This document shows positions 1 through 6,113 of a stretch of DNA of 7,201 bases, piece after piece. How positions within the stretch are numbered: position 1 is the stretch's first letter; each line of letters starts with the position of its first letter. The position numbers and the translations under genes were made by a program. The DNA is taken from NCBI GenBank assembly GCA_035528375.1, contig DATKYS010000063.1:1-7201 (forward strand), written 5' to 3'. The notes under the pieces were generated by a model. It made no database searches. It saw only the letters and a list, made by a program, of their open reading frames with translations, and was not told the DNA's origin. This DNA is from a bacterium. GTDB taxonomy: Bacteria > RBG-13-66-14.

Positions 1-57
1 GACTGACGGCGCGCCGTTTAGGTCGGCCCGCGGGCGACCGTGGACGGTCGCCCCTAC
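1..57. repeat. Hairpin repeat unit, cut by the left edge
   Basis: The right half is a perfect 10-bp stem (32-41 with 44-53, loop GG) followed by CCCCTAC. The left half (1-29) is the reverse complement of the GGGCCGACCTAAACGGC type seen at 5448-5485 and includes the palindrome ACGGCGCGCCGT (5-16 region). The outer end, expected to read GTAGGGG, lies outside the window. The right half recurs exactly at 7096-7128. This is a member of the window's hairpin repeat family; no function is shown. Confidence 0.8.
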
Positions 58-79
58 GGGATACTCTACGATTCATGGC

Positions 80-133
80 GTAGGGCGGGGATTTTAATCC
101 CCGCCGCGGCGGCCCGCAGAGGGGCCGCCCTAC
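80..133. repeat. Complete two-hairpin repeat unit
   Basis: The unit begins GTAGGG and ends CCCTAC, so its ends are complementary. Between them are two hairpins: a 10-bp stem 84-93 with 96-105 (loop TT) and an 8-bp stem 108-115 with 122-129. Folded as a single strand it would make a three-way junction closed by the terminal stem. The stem sequences differ from those of the other units. Confidence 0.85.
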
Positions 134-182
134 ACCGTCCAGTTGCGAATCACCCCCTCGGTCGGGACCGCGATAATTCACC

Positions 183-211
183 TTGAAATTCCCGAACTTT
201 CATGCTACCTT
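183..211 (+). promoter_or_regulatory. Sigma70-like promoter of the peroxiredoxin gene
   Basis: A -35 box TTGAAA (183-188) lies 17 nt before a -10 box TACCTT (206-211). The -10 is preceded by TGC, as in an extended -10. Transcription would start near 218, leaving a leader of about 30 nt before the ATG at 250. The TGCTA core resembles the promoter at 6257-6285. No operator was recognised. Confidence 0.5.
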
Positions 212-249
212 AACTATGTCTCAATAACAGGCGTACACAAGGAGGAAAC

Positions 250-768
250 ATGGCTCTCTTACCCATCGGCTCGAAAGCCCCCGACTTCACCGCCCGCGCC
301 CTCGTGGACGGCGAAGAGAAGAACTTCCGCCTCTCCGAAAACCGCGGGAAATGGGTGATTCTCTTCTTCTACCCCGAGGATTTTTCCGCCGTGTGCCCCA
401 CGGAGCTGCGGGCCTTCCGGGCGAACACGGCCCGGCTCAAGGAGCTGAACGCCGTCTTCGTCGCCGGCTCCACCGACGAAATCGAGAAACACAAGGAGTG
501 GCAGCGGGGCGACCTGGGAAACCTGCCCTACCCCCACTTCACCGACCGCGACGGGACCATCTCGAAGCTCTTCGGCACGTTCATGGAGGACGCCGGCATC
601 TCCACCCGCGGGACGTACATCATTGACCCCGAGGGCGTCGTCCGGGCCATCATGGTCACCGAGCCCAAGGTGGCCCGCTCGGTGGAGGAGACTCTGCGGC
701 TCATCGCGGCGTACCAGACCGGCGAGGCCTGCCCGGTGGACTGGCATCCCGGCGACCCGACGCTTTAA
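250..768 (+). CDS. 2-Cys peroxiredoxin (AhpC/TSA family)
   Basis: This is a thiol peroxidase that reduces hydrogen peroxide, organic peroxides or peroxynitrite in the cytoplasm, using a thioredoxin-like or AhpF-type reductant. Residues 36-52 contain the active-site stretch with FFYPEDF followed by VCPTE, making Cys49 the peroxidatic cysteine. Arg120 in RGTYIIDP matches the conserved active-site arginine, and Cys161 in GEACPVDWHPG matches the resolving cysteine of typical 2-Cys (AhpC/Prx1) enzymes. At 172 aa it is near but slightly below the usual length, and it ends right after GDPTL with no C-terminal YF segment. That segment and a canonical GGLG motif (here GDLG, 87-90) are linked to overoxidation sensitivity, so a robust enzyme is inferred. 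The start is set by AAGGAGG at 239-245. The gene has its own promoter and stands alone; no reductase gene is nearby. Family assignment is secure, the subfamily slightly less so. Confidence 0.95.
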   Translation: MALLPIGSKAPDFTARALVDGEEKNFRLSENRGKWVILFFYPEDFSAVCPTELRAFRANTARLKELNAVFVAGSTDEIEKHKEWQRGDLGNLPYPHFTDRDGTISKLFGTFMEDAGISTRGTYIIDPEGVVRAIMVTEPKVARSVEETLRLIAAYQTGEACPVDWHPGDPTL

Positions 769-789
769 AGGCCCGACTTTGGAAAATGT

Positions 790-827
790 GGGCGGACCTA
801 AACGGCGCGACGGCGGTCCGCCCCTAC
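790..827. repeat. Single-hairpin repeat unit after the peroxiredoxin gene
   Basis: A 9-bp stem GGGCGGACC (790-798) pairs with GGTCCGCCC (815-823), followed by CCTAC. The loop begins TAAACGGC as in the unit at 5448-5485. It lies about 20 nt after the peroxiredoxin stop. It has no T-run on the plus strand, so it may weaken read-through between the convergent genes but is not a convincing intrinsic terminator. Confidence 0.7.
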
Positions 828-857
828 GTTAAATTGTCGTCCATCGGAATTGACCTC

Positions 858-901
858 GTAGGGGCCGACCTTAAGGTCGGCCCGCAGAGGGGCCCCCCTA
901 C
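858..901. repeat. Repeat unit with a 20-bp perfect palindrome
   Basis: The unit begins GTAGGG (858) and ends CCCTAC (901). Positions 863-882 form the perfect palindrome GGCCGACCTTAAGGTCGGCC. The second half (CGCAGAGGGGCC, 883-894) resembles the same part of unit 80-133 but has lost most of its pairing. It lies 30 nt beyond the comEC stop, so it sits in the 3' region of that minus-strand gene. Confidence 0.8.
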
Positions 902-930
902 ACCGCACACGTGCCGCCCTCTACGCAATC

Positions 931-3318
931 CTATTCCAACACCAGCCCCACCGCCGGGGTGAAGTCGCCGTCGTAGCGCCCGAGGGTAAAAGTCCGCCCG
1001 TCGGTCTCCACCACGCAGGCCCCCCGCTCGCGGACGTCGTAGAGCCAGCAGCCCGCCGCCGCCAGCCGCCGGCTCACCACATCCGACAGGCGCCCCCGGT
1101 CCGGGAACACCACCCCGTGCCCCGGCCTGACTCCCAACAGGAACGCCTCCGTCGTCCCGGAGGCCGAGCCGTGGTGCGCGACCTTGAGGAGGTCCACCGC
1201 CTCGGGCTCCCAGCGGCCCAGGAGCCTGCGCTCCCCGGGCGCCTCCAGGTCCCCGGTCAACAGCGCCTCGAAATCCCCGTAGCGCAGCAGGAGGACCAGC
1301 GAGGCGTCGTTGATCGCCGTCCCCGCGGGTCGGGGCCGGTCGGACGCCGACAGGACGGTTATCTCGAGGTTTTCGTCCCGGGTCGGGATGCGCACACCGC
1401 AGGCGGGCAGGAGCACACGGGCCCCGGAGAGCCGCTCGGCGAGGAGGTAGGAGAGGTACGTCTCGGTGACCTGGTAGTCCGGCGGGCGGTAGACGCGCTC
1501 CACCTCGAAGCGCCCGAAGAGCGGGATGAGGCCCGAGCAGTGGTCCGAGTCGGGGTGGGTGAGGCAGACGGCGTCGAGCCCGGTGACGCCGCACCGGCGC
1601 AGGTACTCCGCCAGGGGCTCGGCGTAGTCCAGGCCGCCGTCTATGACTATCCGGTCGCCCGCCGGGCTCTCGACGAGGACCGCGTCGCCCCGGTCCACGG
1701 AGAAGAAGGTCAGCCGCAGTCGGTCCGGGGTGTCGTCGCGCGAGAGGTGCCAGCCCCAGAGTAGCGCCACGAGGCCCAGGGGGACGACCAGGACCGGCCC
1801 CCACTTTTTCTTCCCCCTCCGCCAGGCCCACCATGCGGCGCCGAAGAGCGCCAGGGTCGCCAGCACCAGCCAGATCGCCGGCTGGCGCAGGTCGGCGGTC
1901 ATCAGGGGGATGCGCGCGGCCCAGCTCACGAGGTCGTTCATCCCGCGCAGGACCAGCGAGAGCGGCGTTCCCAGGAACTGCGCCGCCGCCGGGACGCCGA
2001 CCGCCGAGGACGCCGCCACCAAAAGCAGGTAGGGAACGCCGACGGCCAGGGCGATGCCCACCAGGGGGATGACGACCAGGTTCGTCAGGAAGGCCAGGAT
2101 GGGCACCCGGGCGAAGTGGAGGGCCAGGAGGGGGTAGATGGCGAGCTGGGCGGCCAGTGTGGCCCCCAGGCCCTCGGCGATGAACCGCGGCACCTTTTTC
2201 CGCGTCATCCAGTCGGCCAGGGTCGGCGTCAACGCCGCGATGCCCGCCGCCGCCACGAAGGAGAGCTGGAAGGAGATGTCCCAGAGGGCGAGCGGGTTCA
2301 GCGCCAGGAGGAAGAGCCCCGCCGCGGCCACCGAGGTGCCCAGGTGGGCCGGCCGTCCCAGGAGCCTTCCCCCGAGGAAGAGGCCGGACATGAGGCAGGC
2401 CCGCAGCGCCGGCGCCCGCGCCCCGGTCAACAGGGTGAATCCGACTATGACCGCCAGGGCGAGGACGTACCGCCCCCGCCGCTTCAAGGGGAGCGCCCCG
2501 CCCAGGAGGAACGCCAGGTACCCGACGATGCCCACGTGGAGGCCGCTGACCGCCAGGATGTGGAATATCCCCGCGTCCCGGAAGCGCTCCAGGTCGTCCG
2601 GCTCGAGCTCGCCCCGGTCGCCGGTCAGAATCGCCCGGGCCAGCCCCCGCGCCTGGGGCTGGAGGGATTCGACGGCGCGGTCGTTGAGCCACTCACGCAG
2701 GCGGAGGAAGAGGGTCGCGGGGTCGTCGCGGGTTTTAGTGATTTCGACCGGGCCCGCGTCGCGCGCCCAGCCGGCCACCCTATTCGCCCGCAGGTACTCG
2801 CCGTAGTCGGGCACGAGCGGGTTGTCCGCCTCCCGGATCCCGCTCAGGTAGAACGCGCCCCGGAGGAGGTCCCCCGGGGAGAATTTTCGCCTATCGTCGC
2901 CGTACACGCCCAGGCTCAGGCGCGCGCCGGTCAGGTCCGCGAGGTCGTCCGGCGCTTCGGCGACCTCGACCCAGGCGCGCTCCCGTATCTCATCGCGGTC
3001 CACGGGGCCGACCACCCGGACGGTGAGCGTCACTTCGCCCAGCCCGCCGACCCGGGCCTCCATCGCCGCCTGATGCCCGAGGGCCCTCTCCGAGATTCCG
3101 GCCCCCGCCGCCAGGGCGACCACCAGCGCCAGCCCCAGGGCGAGCCTCGGCCTCCCCCGCCCGACGAGGAGGAAGGAGCCGGTCGCCGCCAGCGTGAGCG
3201 CCGGGGCCCACGCCGGACCGACGTCGAGCCAGCGGCCCGCCGCGATCCCGCAAGCGAAGGCCACCGCCAGGCCCACCAGTGGTGAACGCGGCGGTGGCGA
3301 TTTCGTGTCACGCAGCAC
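931..3318 (-). CDS. comEC: ComEC/Rec2 family DNA-uptake channel protein
   Basis: ComEC is the inner-membrane channel that brings single-stranded DNA into the cytoplasm during natural transformation. The N-terminus has hydrophobic segments (about 12-73) and then a soluble DUF4131-like region (about 90-200). The Competence domain follows, with FHILAVSGLHVGIV at 252-265 and many membrane helices to about 520. The C-terminus (about 532-795) is a metallo-beta-lactamase-like domain: VDRGDAVLVE (541-550), IDGG (559-562), HPDSDH (588-593), NDASLVLLL (670-678), LTGD (687-690) and LKVAHHGS (711-718). At 795 aa it has the full three-domain length. The usual GQGD reads DRGD, and the usual YGHP-type motif is not evident near 735-745, although metal-ligand motifs are present. 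The start is a GTG two nt after the lgt stop, with only a weak GAAGAAG-like ribosome site inside lgt, so translation is probably coupled to lgt. No other competence gene is in the window, so active transformation is not shown. Confidence 0.95.
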   Translation of the reverse strand: MLRDTKSPPPRSPLVGLAVAFACGIAAGRWLDVGPAWAPALTLAATGSFLLVGRGRPRLALGLALVVALAAGAGISERALGHQAAMEARVGGLGEVTLTVRVVGPVDRDEIRERAWVEVAEAPDDLADLTGARLSLGVYGDDRRKFSPGDLLRGAFYLSGIREADNPLVPDYGEYLRANRVAGWARDAGPVEITKTRDDPATLFLRLREWLNDRAVESLQPQARGLARAILTGDRGELEPDDLERFRDAGIFHILAVSGLHVGIVGYLAFLLGGALPLKRRGRYVLALAVIVGFTLLTGARAPALRACLMSGLFLGGRLLGRPAHLGTSVAAAGLFLLALNPLALWDISFQLSFVAAAGIAALTPTLADWMTRKKVPRFIAEGLGATLAAQLAIYPLLALHFARVPILAFLTNLVVIPLVGIALAVGVPYLLLVAASSAVGVPAAAQFLGTPLSLVLRGMNDLVSWAARIPLMTADLRQPAIWLVLATLALFGAAWWAWRRGKKKWGPVLVVPLGLVALLWGWHLSRDDTPDRLRLTFFSVDRGDAVLVESPAGDRIVIDGGLDYAEPLAEYLRRCGVTGLDAVCLTHPDSDHCSGLIPLFGRFEVERVYRPPDYQVTETYLSYLLAERLSGARVLLPACGVRIPTRDENLEITVLSASDRPRPAGTAINDASLVLLLRYGDFEALLTGDLEAPGERRLLGRWEPEAVDLLKVAHHGSASGTTEAFLLGVRPGHGVVFPDRGRLSDVVSRRLAAAGCWLYDVRERGACVVETDGRTFTLGRYDGDFTPAVGLVLE

Positions 3319-3320
3319 GG

Positions 3321-4226
3321 CTATTTCTTCTTCGCGCGCCTGGCCCTTTTCTCGCGCTCCCCACGGCGGCGGCGGACGGTCTCACACACCGCGGCGTACT
3401 CCACCGCCGGGTCCAGGAGCTTGCCCGCCTTCCGGGCGGCGAGCCAGCGCCAGACGACTATCCCGACCCCCAAGAGGAAGATGACGATTGAGATGACCTG
3501 GTTCTTGGACAAAAAACCGCCGAAGGCCCACATGTCTTCCTCGCGGAAGCGGAACTCCTCGATGAACAGGCGCCAGGCCCCGAAGAAGGCGATGGTTATC
3601 CCGAACAGCAGGCCGTGGAAGCGCTTCCACTTGCGCTCCACCAGAATCAGCAGGCCGAAGAGGGCGAACCCCGCCGCCGACTCGAAGAGCTGGGTGGGCA
3701 GGACCGGCGTGCCGGGCAGTATTCCGGTGCGCGGGGTGTAGTAGACCGGCGAGTTGTTGGGGAAGATCATCCCGAGCCAGGAGTCGGTGGCCCGGCCGAA
3801 GCAGCAGCCGTTGAAGAAGCAGCCGATGCGCGTCAGCCCCAGCCCCAGGCCCACCGAGGGCGCCACGATGTCCGTGATTTCCCACACGGGCAGCTTCTTG
3901 CGCCACAGGTAAACGAGCGACCCGACCAGGGCGAAGATGAACCCCCCGAAGAGCATCAGCCCGCCGTCCCAGATGCGCAGGAGCTGGACCCAGGGGTCGC
4001 CGTGGGCCGCGTACTGGTCGAAGTGGTAGATGAAGTGGAACAGCCGGGAGCCCACCACGGCGCAGATTAAAATCACCAGGGACAGGTCGTAGATGTGGCG
4101 GTGGTCTATGCCCCGGTTGCGGGCCCGCTGGGCGGCCAGAATCATCCCCAGGAAGAAGGACAGCGCCAGCATCAGGCCGTAGACCCGCAGCGTCAGCGGA
4201 CCGATGGTGAGAAGGGTGGGGTGCAT
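3321..4226 (-). CDS. lgt: Prolipoprotein diacylglyceryl transferase
   Basis: Lgt is an inner-membrane enzyme that moves the diacylglyceryl group of phosphatidylglycerol to the lipobox cysteine of prolipoproteins, the first step of lipoprotein maturation. The N-terminus MHPTLLTIGPLTLRVYGLML is typical and fixes the ATG start, although no clear Shine-Dalgarno site precedes it. Family marks are WDGGLMLFGG (86-95), the signature GLGLTRIGCFFNGCCFGR (128-145) containing the conserved arginine (R133), PTQLFES (177-183) and the RLFIEEFRFRE stretch (219-229). About seven membrane helices are visible. The histidine of the E. coli HGGL motif is replaced by phenylalanine and the E. coli NFIN-type signature reads CFFN, a variation I believe occurs in other phyla. 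At 301 aa it is slightly long because of a basic tail (284-301). It is first in an operon with comEC and has a good promoter at 4302-4274. The lipoprotein at 5624-6034 is a plausible substrate. Confidence 0.96.
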   Translation of the reverse strand: MHPTLLTIGPLTLRVYGLMLALSFFLGMILAAQRARNRGIDHRHIYDLSLVILICAVVGSRLFHFIYHFDQYAAHGDPWVQLLRIWDGGLMLFGGFIFALVGSLVYLWRKKLPVWEITDIVAPSVGLGLGLTRIGCFFNGCCFGRATDSWLGMIFPNNSPVYYTPRTGILPGTPVLPTQLFESAAGFALFGLLILVERKWKRFHGLLFGITIAFFGAWRLFIEEFRFREEDMWAFGGFLSKNQVISIVIFLLGVGIVVWRWLAARKAGKLLDPAVEYAAVCETVRRRRGEREKRARRAKKK

Positions 4227-4235
4227 GGTTTACGC

Positions 4236-4265
4236 TTGCCCGTCGGGGCGGTTTGGCGGTAAAGT
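4236..4265 (+). promoter_or_regulatory. Possible promoter of the dehydratase-like gene
   Basis: TTGCCC (4236-4241) and TAAAGT (4260-4265) are separated by 18 nt and would start transcription near 4272, about 40 nt before the ATG at 4314. The match is moderate. The -10 lies just left of the lgt -10 (4274-4279), so the two promoters interlock and polymerase binding at one would hinder the other. Confidence 0.35.
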
Positions 4266-4273
4266 TAAGCGTA

Positions 4274-4302
4274 ATCCTAGCCCCTGCCGGGCGATTAGTC
4301 AA
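4274..4302 (-). promoter_or_regulatory. Sigma70-like promoter of the lgt-comEC operon
   Basis: On the minus strand, TTGACT (4302-4297) and TAGGAT (4279-4274) are separated by exactly 17 nt. This is close to consensus and correctly placed, giving a leader of about 40 nt before the lgt ATG at 4226. Confidence 0.6.
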
Positions 4303-4313
4303 ACACTTTGCCC

Positions 4314-5312
4314 ATGAAAGACCCCAGGCTCGGCATCACCGCCACCGTCCCCTCCGAGGTCGCCCTGGCCGCGGGGCGCGCGCTGGTGGACCTGAACAAC
4401 GTCCTCGTCCGCGGGGAGAGCCCGGAGCGCGCCGTCCGCGAGGCGGAGTCCGCCGGTTTCCCGCGCAACTCCTGCGCCTGGATCAAGGGCGTATACGCCA
4501 CCATCCGCCGCCTGGGAATCCCCGAGGTCGTGGGCGTCAGCCGGGGGGATTGCAGCAACACCGAGGCCCTGCTGGAGATTCTGGCCGACGACGGCCTCGC
4601 CGCCGTGCCCTTTGCTTATCCGGAGAGTCGCTCGCCGGAGGAGCTTTCGCGAGCCCTGGAGCGCTTCGCCGCCCACCTCGGGACGAATCTGGAAGAGGCC
4701 GAACGGTGGCGGGGGCGGCTGGCCGGCGTCCGGGAGGATTTGAACCGGCTGGACGGGCTGGTCGTTCAGGGTAAAAGGCGGGACGCGGCCTACTTCGATC
4801 TGGCCCTCTCGGCGAGCGACTGGGGCGGCGACTTGGAGAGCTACGCGGCCGCGCTGGAGCGGGAGCTCGCCTCGGGGGACGAGCCTCCCCCCGCGCCGGT
4901 CCGCCTGGCCTACCTGGGCGTGCCGCCGGCCTTCACCGACCTGTTGGCGCGGACCGCCGAGTTCGGCGCGGCCTTCGTCTTCGCCGAGATACCCCGCCAG
5001 TTCACCATGCCCTACCGCTCGCCCGACCTCGTCGCGCAGTACCTCGCCTACACCTACCCCTACGGCATGGCCTTCCGGCTGGGGGACATCCTGCCCGAGG
5101 TGGAGAAGAGGGGGGTGGACGGCGTGGTCCACTACGTCCAGAGCTTCTGCTTCCGGCAGATCGAGGACATCCTGCTGCGGCGGCGGCTCGATCGCCGACC
5201 GATACTCACCCTGGAGGGTGACCGCCCGGGGCCGCTCACGGCGCGGGACCTGCTGCGCCTGGAGAGCTTCGTCGAGACGCTTTTATTGCACAAGCCCGGC
5301 GGGGGACTGTAG
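4314..5312 (+). CDS. 2-hydroxyacyl-CoA dehydratase-like protein (BcrB/HgdB superfamily)
   Basis: The protein resembles the catalytic subunits of 2-hydroxyacyl-CoA dehydratases and benzoyl-CoA reductases, which carry a [4Fe-4S] cluster and perform radical chemistry after ATP-driven electron transfer from an HgdC-type activator. Numbered from the ATG, it has only three cysteines, each in a family-like position: C54 in NSCAWIKG, C80 in GDCSNTEAL and C279 in YVQSFCFRQIED. These are the likely cluster ligands. The C-terminal TLEGD (299-303) matches the LExD-type motif. Length is 332 aa, close to the ~330 aa of this superfamily. The opening RLGITATVPSEVALAAG suits a widespread single-cluster subgroup of unknown substrate, distinct from double-cubane proteins, which have more cysteines. 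The ATG was preferred over a TTG at 4308; neither has a clear Shine-Dalgarno site. There is no partner subunit or activator in the window. The TAG stop lies inside a repeat that begins at 5309. The superfamily call is firm; the substrate is unknown. Confidence 0.85.
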   Translation: MKDPRLGITATVPSEVALAAGRALVDLNNVLVRGESPERAVREAESAGFPRNSCAWIKGVYATIRRLGIPEVVGVSRGDCSNTEALLEILADDGLAAVPFAYPESRSPEELSRALERFAAHLGTNLEEAERWRGRLAGVREDLNRLDGLVVQGKRRDAAYFDLALSASDWGGDLESYAAALERELASGDEPPPAPVRLAYLGVPPAFTDLLARTAEFGAAFVFAEIPRQFTMPYRSPDLVAQYLAYTYPYGMAFRLGDILPEVEKRGVDGVVHYVQSFCFRQIEDILLRRRLDRRPILTLEGDRPGPLTARDLLRLESFVETLLLHKPGGGL

Positions 5313-5361
5313 GGGCCGACATGCGGTCGGCCCGCGGACGGGTGTGGACACCCGCCCCTAC
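5309..5361. repeat. Complete two-hairpin repeat unit overlapping a stop codon
   Basis: The unit starts GTAGGGG and ends CCCCTAC. Hairpin one pairs GGGCCGAC (5313-5320) with GTCGGCCC (5326-5333). Hairpin two pairs CGGGTGT (5339-5345) with ACACCCG (5348-5354) around a GG loop. The TAG of the opening GTAGGGG is the stop codon (5310-5312) of the upstream gene. The closing CCCCTAC runs into ATCATCGCAGCC (to 5373), a motif shared with 5479-5497 and 7010-7028. Confidence 0.85.
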
Positions 5362-5392
5362 ATCATCGCAGCCGGGTAGAGGGTTGCAGCGG

Positions 5393-5431
5393 CCCCCCTC
5401 TCCCCGTGGGAGAGGGGATGGGGGTGAGGGC
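5393..5431. repeat. 39-bp CCCTCTCCCC...GGGTGAGGG repeat, copy 1
   Basis: This is identical over 39 bp to 6938-6976. It contains a 10-bp stem CCCCTCTCCC (5395-5404) with GGGAGAGGGG (5408-5417), loop CGT, then GATGGGGGTGAGGGC. A diverged relative lies at 5513-5560. Repeats with this CTCTCCC...GGGAGAGGG look occur in intergenic regions of many bacteria; their role here is unknown. Confidence 0.85.
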
Positions 5432-5447
5432 TTCCTTATAATGAAGC

Positions 5448-5485
5448 GGGCCGACCTAAACGGCTTGCCGTCGGTCGGCCCCTAC
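5448..5485. repeat. Single-hairpin repeat unit with nested inner palindrome
   Basis: GGGCCGACC (5448-5456) pairs with GGTCGGCCC (5473-5481). The loop holds a second small stem, ACGGC/GCCGT. The unit ends CCTAC and is followed by GTCATCGCAGCC. Compared with 790-827, the fifth base pair of the stem is C-G instead of G-C while flanks and loop start are alike. It is preceded by CCTTATAATGAAGC, a weaker version of the A/T run found before other hairpins. Confidence 0.75.
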
Positions 5486-5512
5486 GTCATCGCAGCCGTA
5501 GAGGTACGTGTC

Positions 5513-5560
5513 TCCCTCTCCCTGTGGGAGCGGCGCGCCGAAGGGACCAAGGGTGAGGGC
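5513..5560. repeat. Diverged CCCTCTCCC...GGGTGAGGGC repeat
   Basis: This shares CCCTCTCCC, GTGGGAG and GGGTGAGGGC with the 39-bp repeats, but the stretch between GTGGGAG and GGGTGAGGGC is 20 nt instead of 9 and includes CGGCGCGCCG. It then continues CACCTTATAAAAACGGGC as copy 2 does at 6977-6993. It appears to be an older or different version of the same module. Confidence 0.65.
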
Positions 5561-5564
5561 CACC

Positions 5565-5596
5565 TTATAAAAACGGGCGGGCCCAAAAACCCGCCC
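5565..5596 (-). terminator. Intrinsic terminator of the lipoprotein gene
   Basis: Read on the minus strand, GGGCGGG (5596-5590) pairs with CCCGCCC (5581-5575) across an 8-nt loop and is followed by GTTTTTATAAGG (5574 downward). It lies about 28 nt past the stop of the 5624-6034 gene and in the right orientation. The hairpin is itself part of the repeat module, with CCCCCACATCAGCGCA (5594-5609) as a degenerate form of the module's end motif. Confidence 0.75.
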
Positions 5597-5623
5597 CCAC
5601 ATCAGCGCATACGCCGCGCCGCC

Positions 5624-6034
5624 CTAACCCTCCATCTCGAACACGAACCAGCCGAATTCGTTCCGCACCACCTCGAACGTGACCTTTTCCGTATCCTTCT
5701 GGCCGTCCTGGACGATGGTGACCTCCGTCTCCACCCGGGCGACCTCCAGGACGTCCACCCCCTCCTCGGAGACCTCCTCGGACTTCGTGAGCTTGGGCTC
5801 GGTCCATTCCTCGACCGACACGGCGCCCGACTCCACGTCGCCCCACATGTCGTAGAAGCGCTCCTGCATGTCCGTCTCCTGATTCCCCGAGTAGATGGTC
5901 ATCAGGGCGGCTTCCTTGTCCTTGTCCCTGAGCGCCTGGAGGAAACGGTCCACGGTCCCCTCCGGGCTCCCGGTCTCGCCGCAGGCCAGAACGAACAGGA
6001 CAACCGCGAAAACGGACAGGATAACCTTCTTCAT
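5624..6034 (-). CDS. Small predicted lipoprotein, NTF2-like/DUF4878-type
   Basis: The 136-aa product begins MKKVILSVFAVVLFVLAC, a short basic n-region, a hydrophobic core and a lipobox-like VLAC with Cys18 as the predicted lipidated residue. After signal peptidase II cleavage it would be membrane-anchored and face the periplasm or outside. The mature part opens GSPEGTVDRFLQALRDKDKE, a helix pattern typical of the DUF4878/NTF2-like lipoproteins, followed by an acidic region and beta-rich segments ending GWFVFEMEG. That family link is only by look. The ATG at 6034 is chosen because GGAGGTG precedes it, and because an upstream ATG at 6085 would fall within the -10 box of the promoter at 6113-6084. 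The gene is monocistronic, with a promoter upstream and a terminator downstream. The specific function is unknown. Confidence 0.85.
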   Translation of the reverse strand: MKKVILSVFAVVLFVLACGETGSPEGTVDRFLQALRDKDKEAALMTIYSGNQETDMQERFYDMWGDVESGAVSVEEWTEPKLTKSEEVSEEGVDVLEVARVETEVTIVQDGQKDTEKVTFEVVRNEFGWFVFEMEG

Positions 6035-6037
6035 CTT

Positions 6038-6044
6038 CACCTCC
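6038..6044 (-). promoter_or_regulatory. Ribosome binding site that fixes the lipoprotein start
   Basis: On the minus strand GGAGGTG precedes the ATG at 6034, with 5 nt between GGAGG and the start. It supports the MKKVIL start over the longer in-frame version beginning at 6085. Confidence 0.8.
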
Positions 6045-6083
6045 GGGGTCGGGGTTGACGTGTGCGAGCCCTGTGCACGCCCC

Positions 6084-6113
6084 ATGCTAACTCACGCCGC
6101 CGAGCCGTGTCAA
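6084..6113 (-). promoter_or_regulatory. Sigma70-like promoter of the lipoprotein gene
   Basis: On the minus strand a perfect TTGACA (6113-6108) and TAGCAT (6089-6084) are separated by 18 nt. Transcription would begin near 6077, giving a leader of about 40 nt to the start at 6034. Confidence 0.65.

Noticed and set aside
824-2692. Long minus-strand open frame (622 codons) inside comEC
   Set aside because: It overlaps the well-supported ComEC frame, has a low-complexity Gly/Pro/Arg-rich composition typical of a GC-rich shadow frame, and shows no family motif.
2116-3285. Long plus-strand open frame (389 codons) opposite comEC
   Set aside because: Composition is rich in Gln, Gly, Arg and Glu as expected of the antisense of a GC-rich gene; there is no ribosome site or domain.
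4299-5132. Minus-strand open frame opposite the dehydratase-like gene
   Set aside because: It is antisense to a gene with clear family motifs and has no motif of its own.
5321-6058. Plus-strand open frame across the repeat array and the lipoprotein gene
   Set aside because: Its first third is translated repeats and the rest is antisense to a lipoprotein gene with a signal peptide, promoter, ribosome site and terminator.
5624-6085. Longer version of the lipoprotein with a 17-residue N-terminal extension
   Set aside because: The upstream ATG falls in the -10 box of the promoter, lacks a ribosome site, and would bury the signal peptide behind a polar extension.
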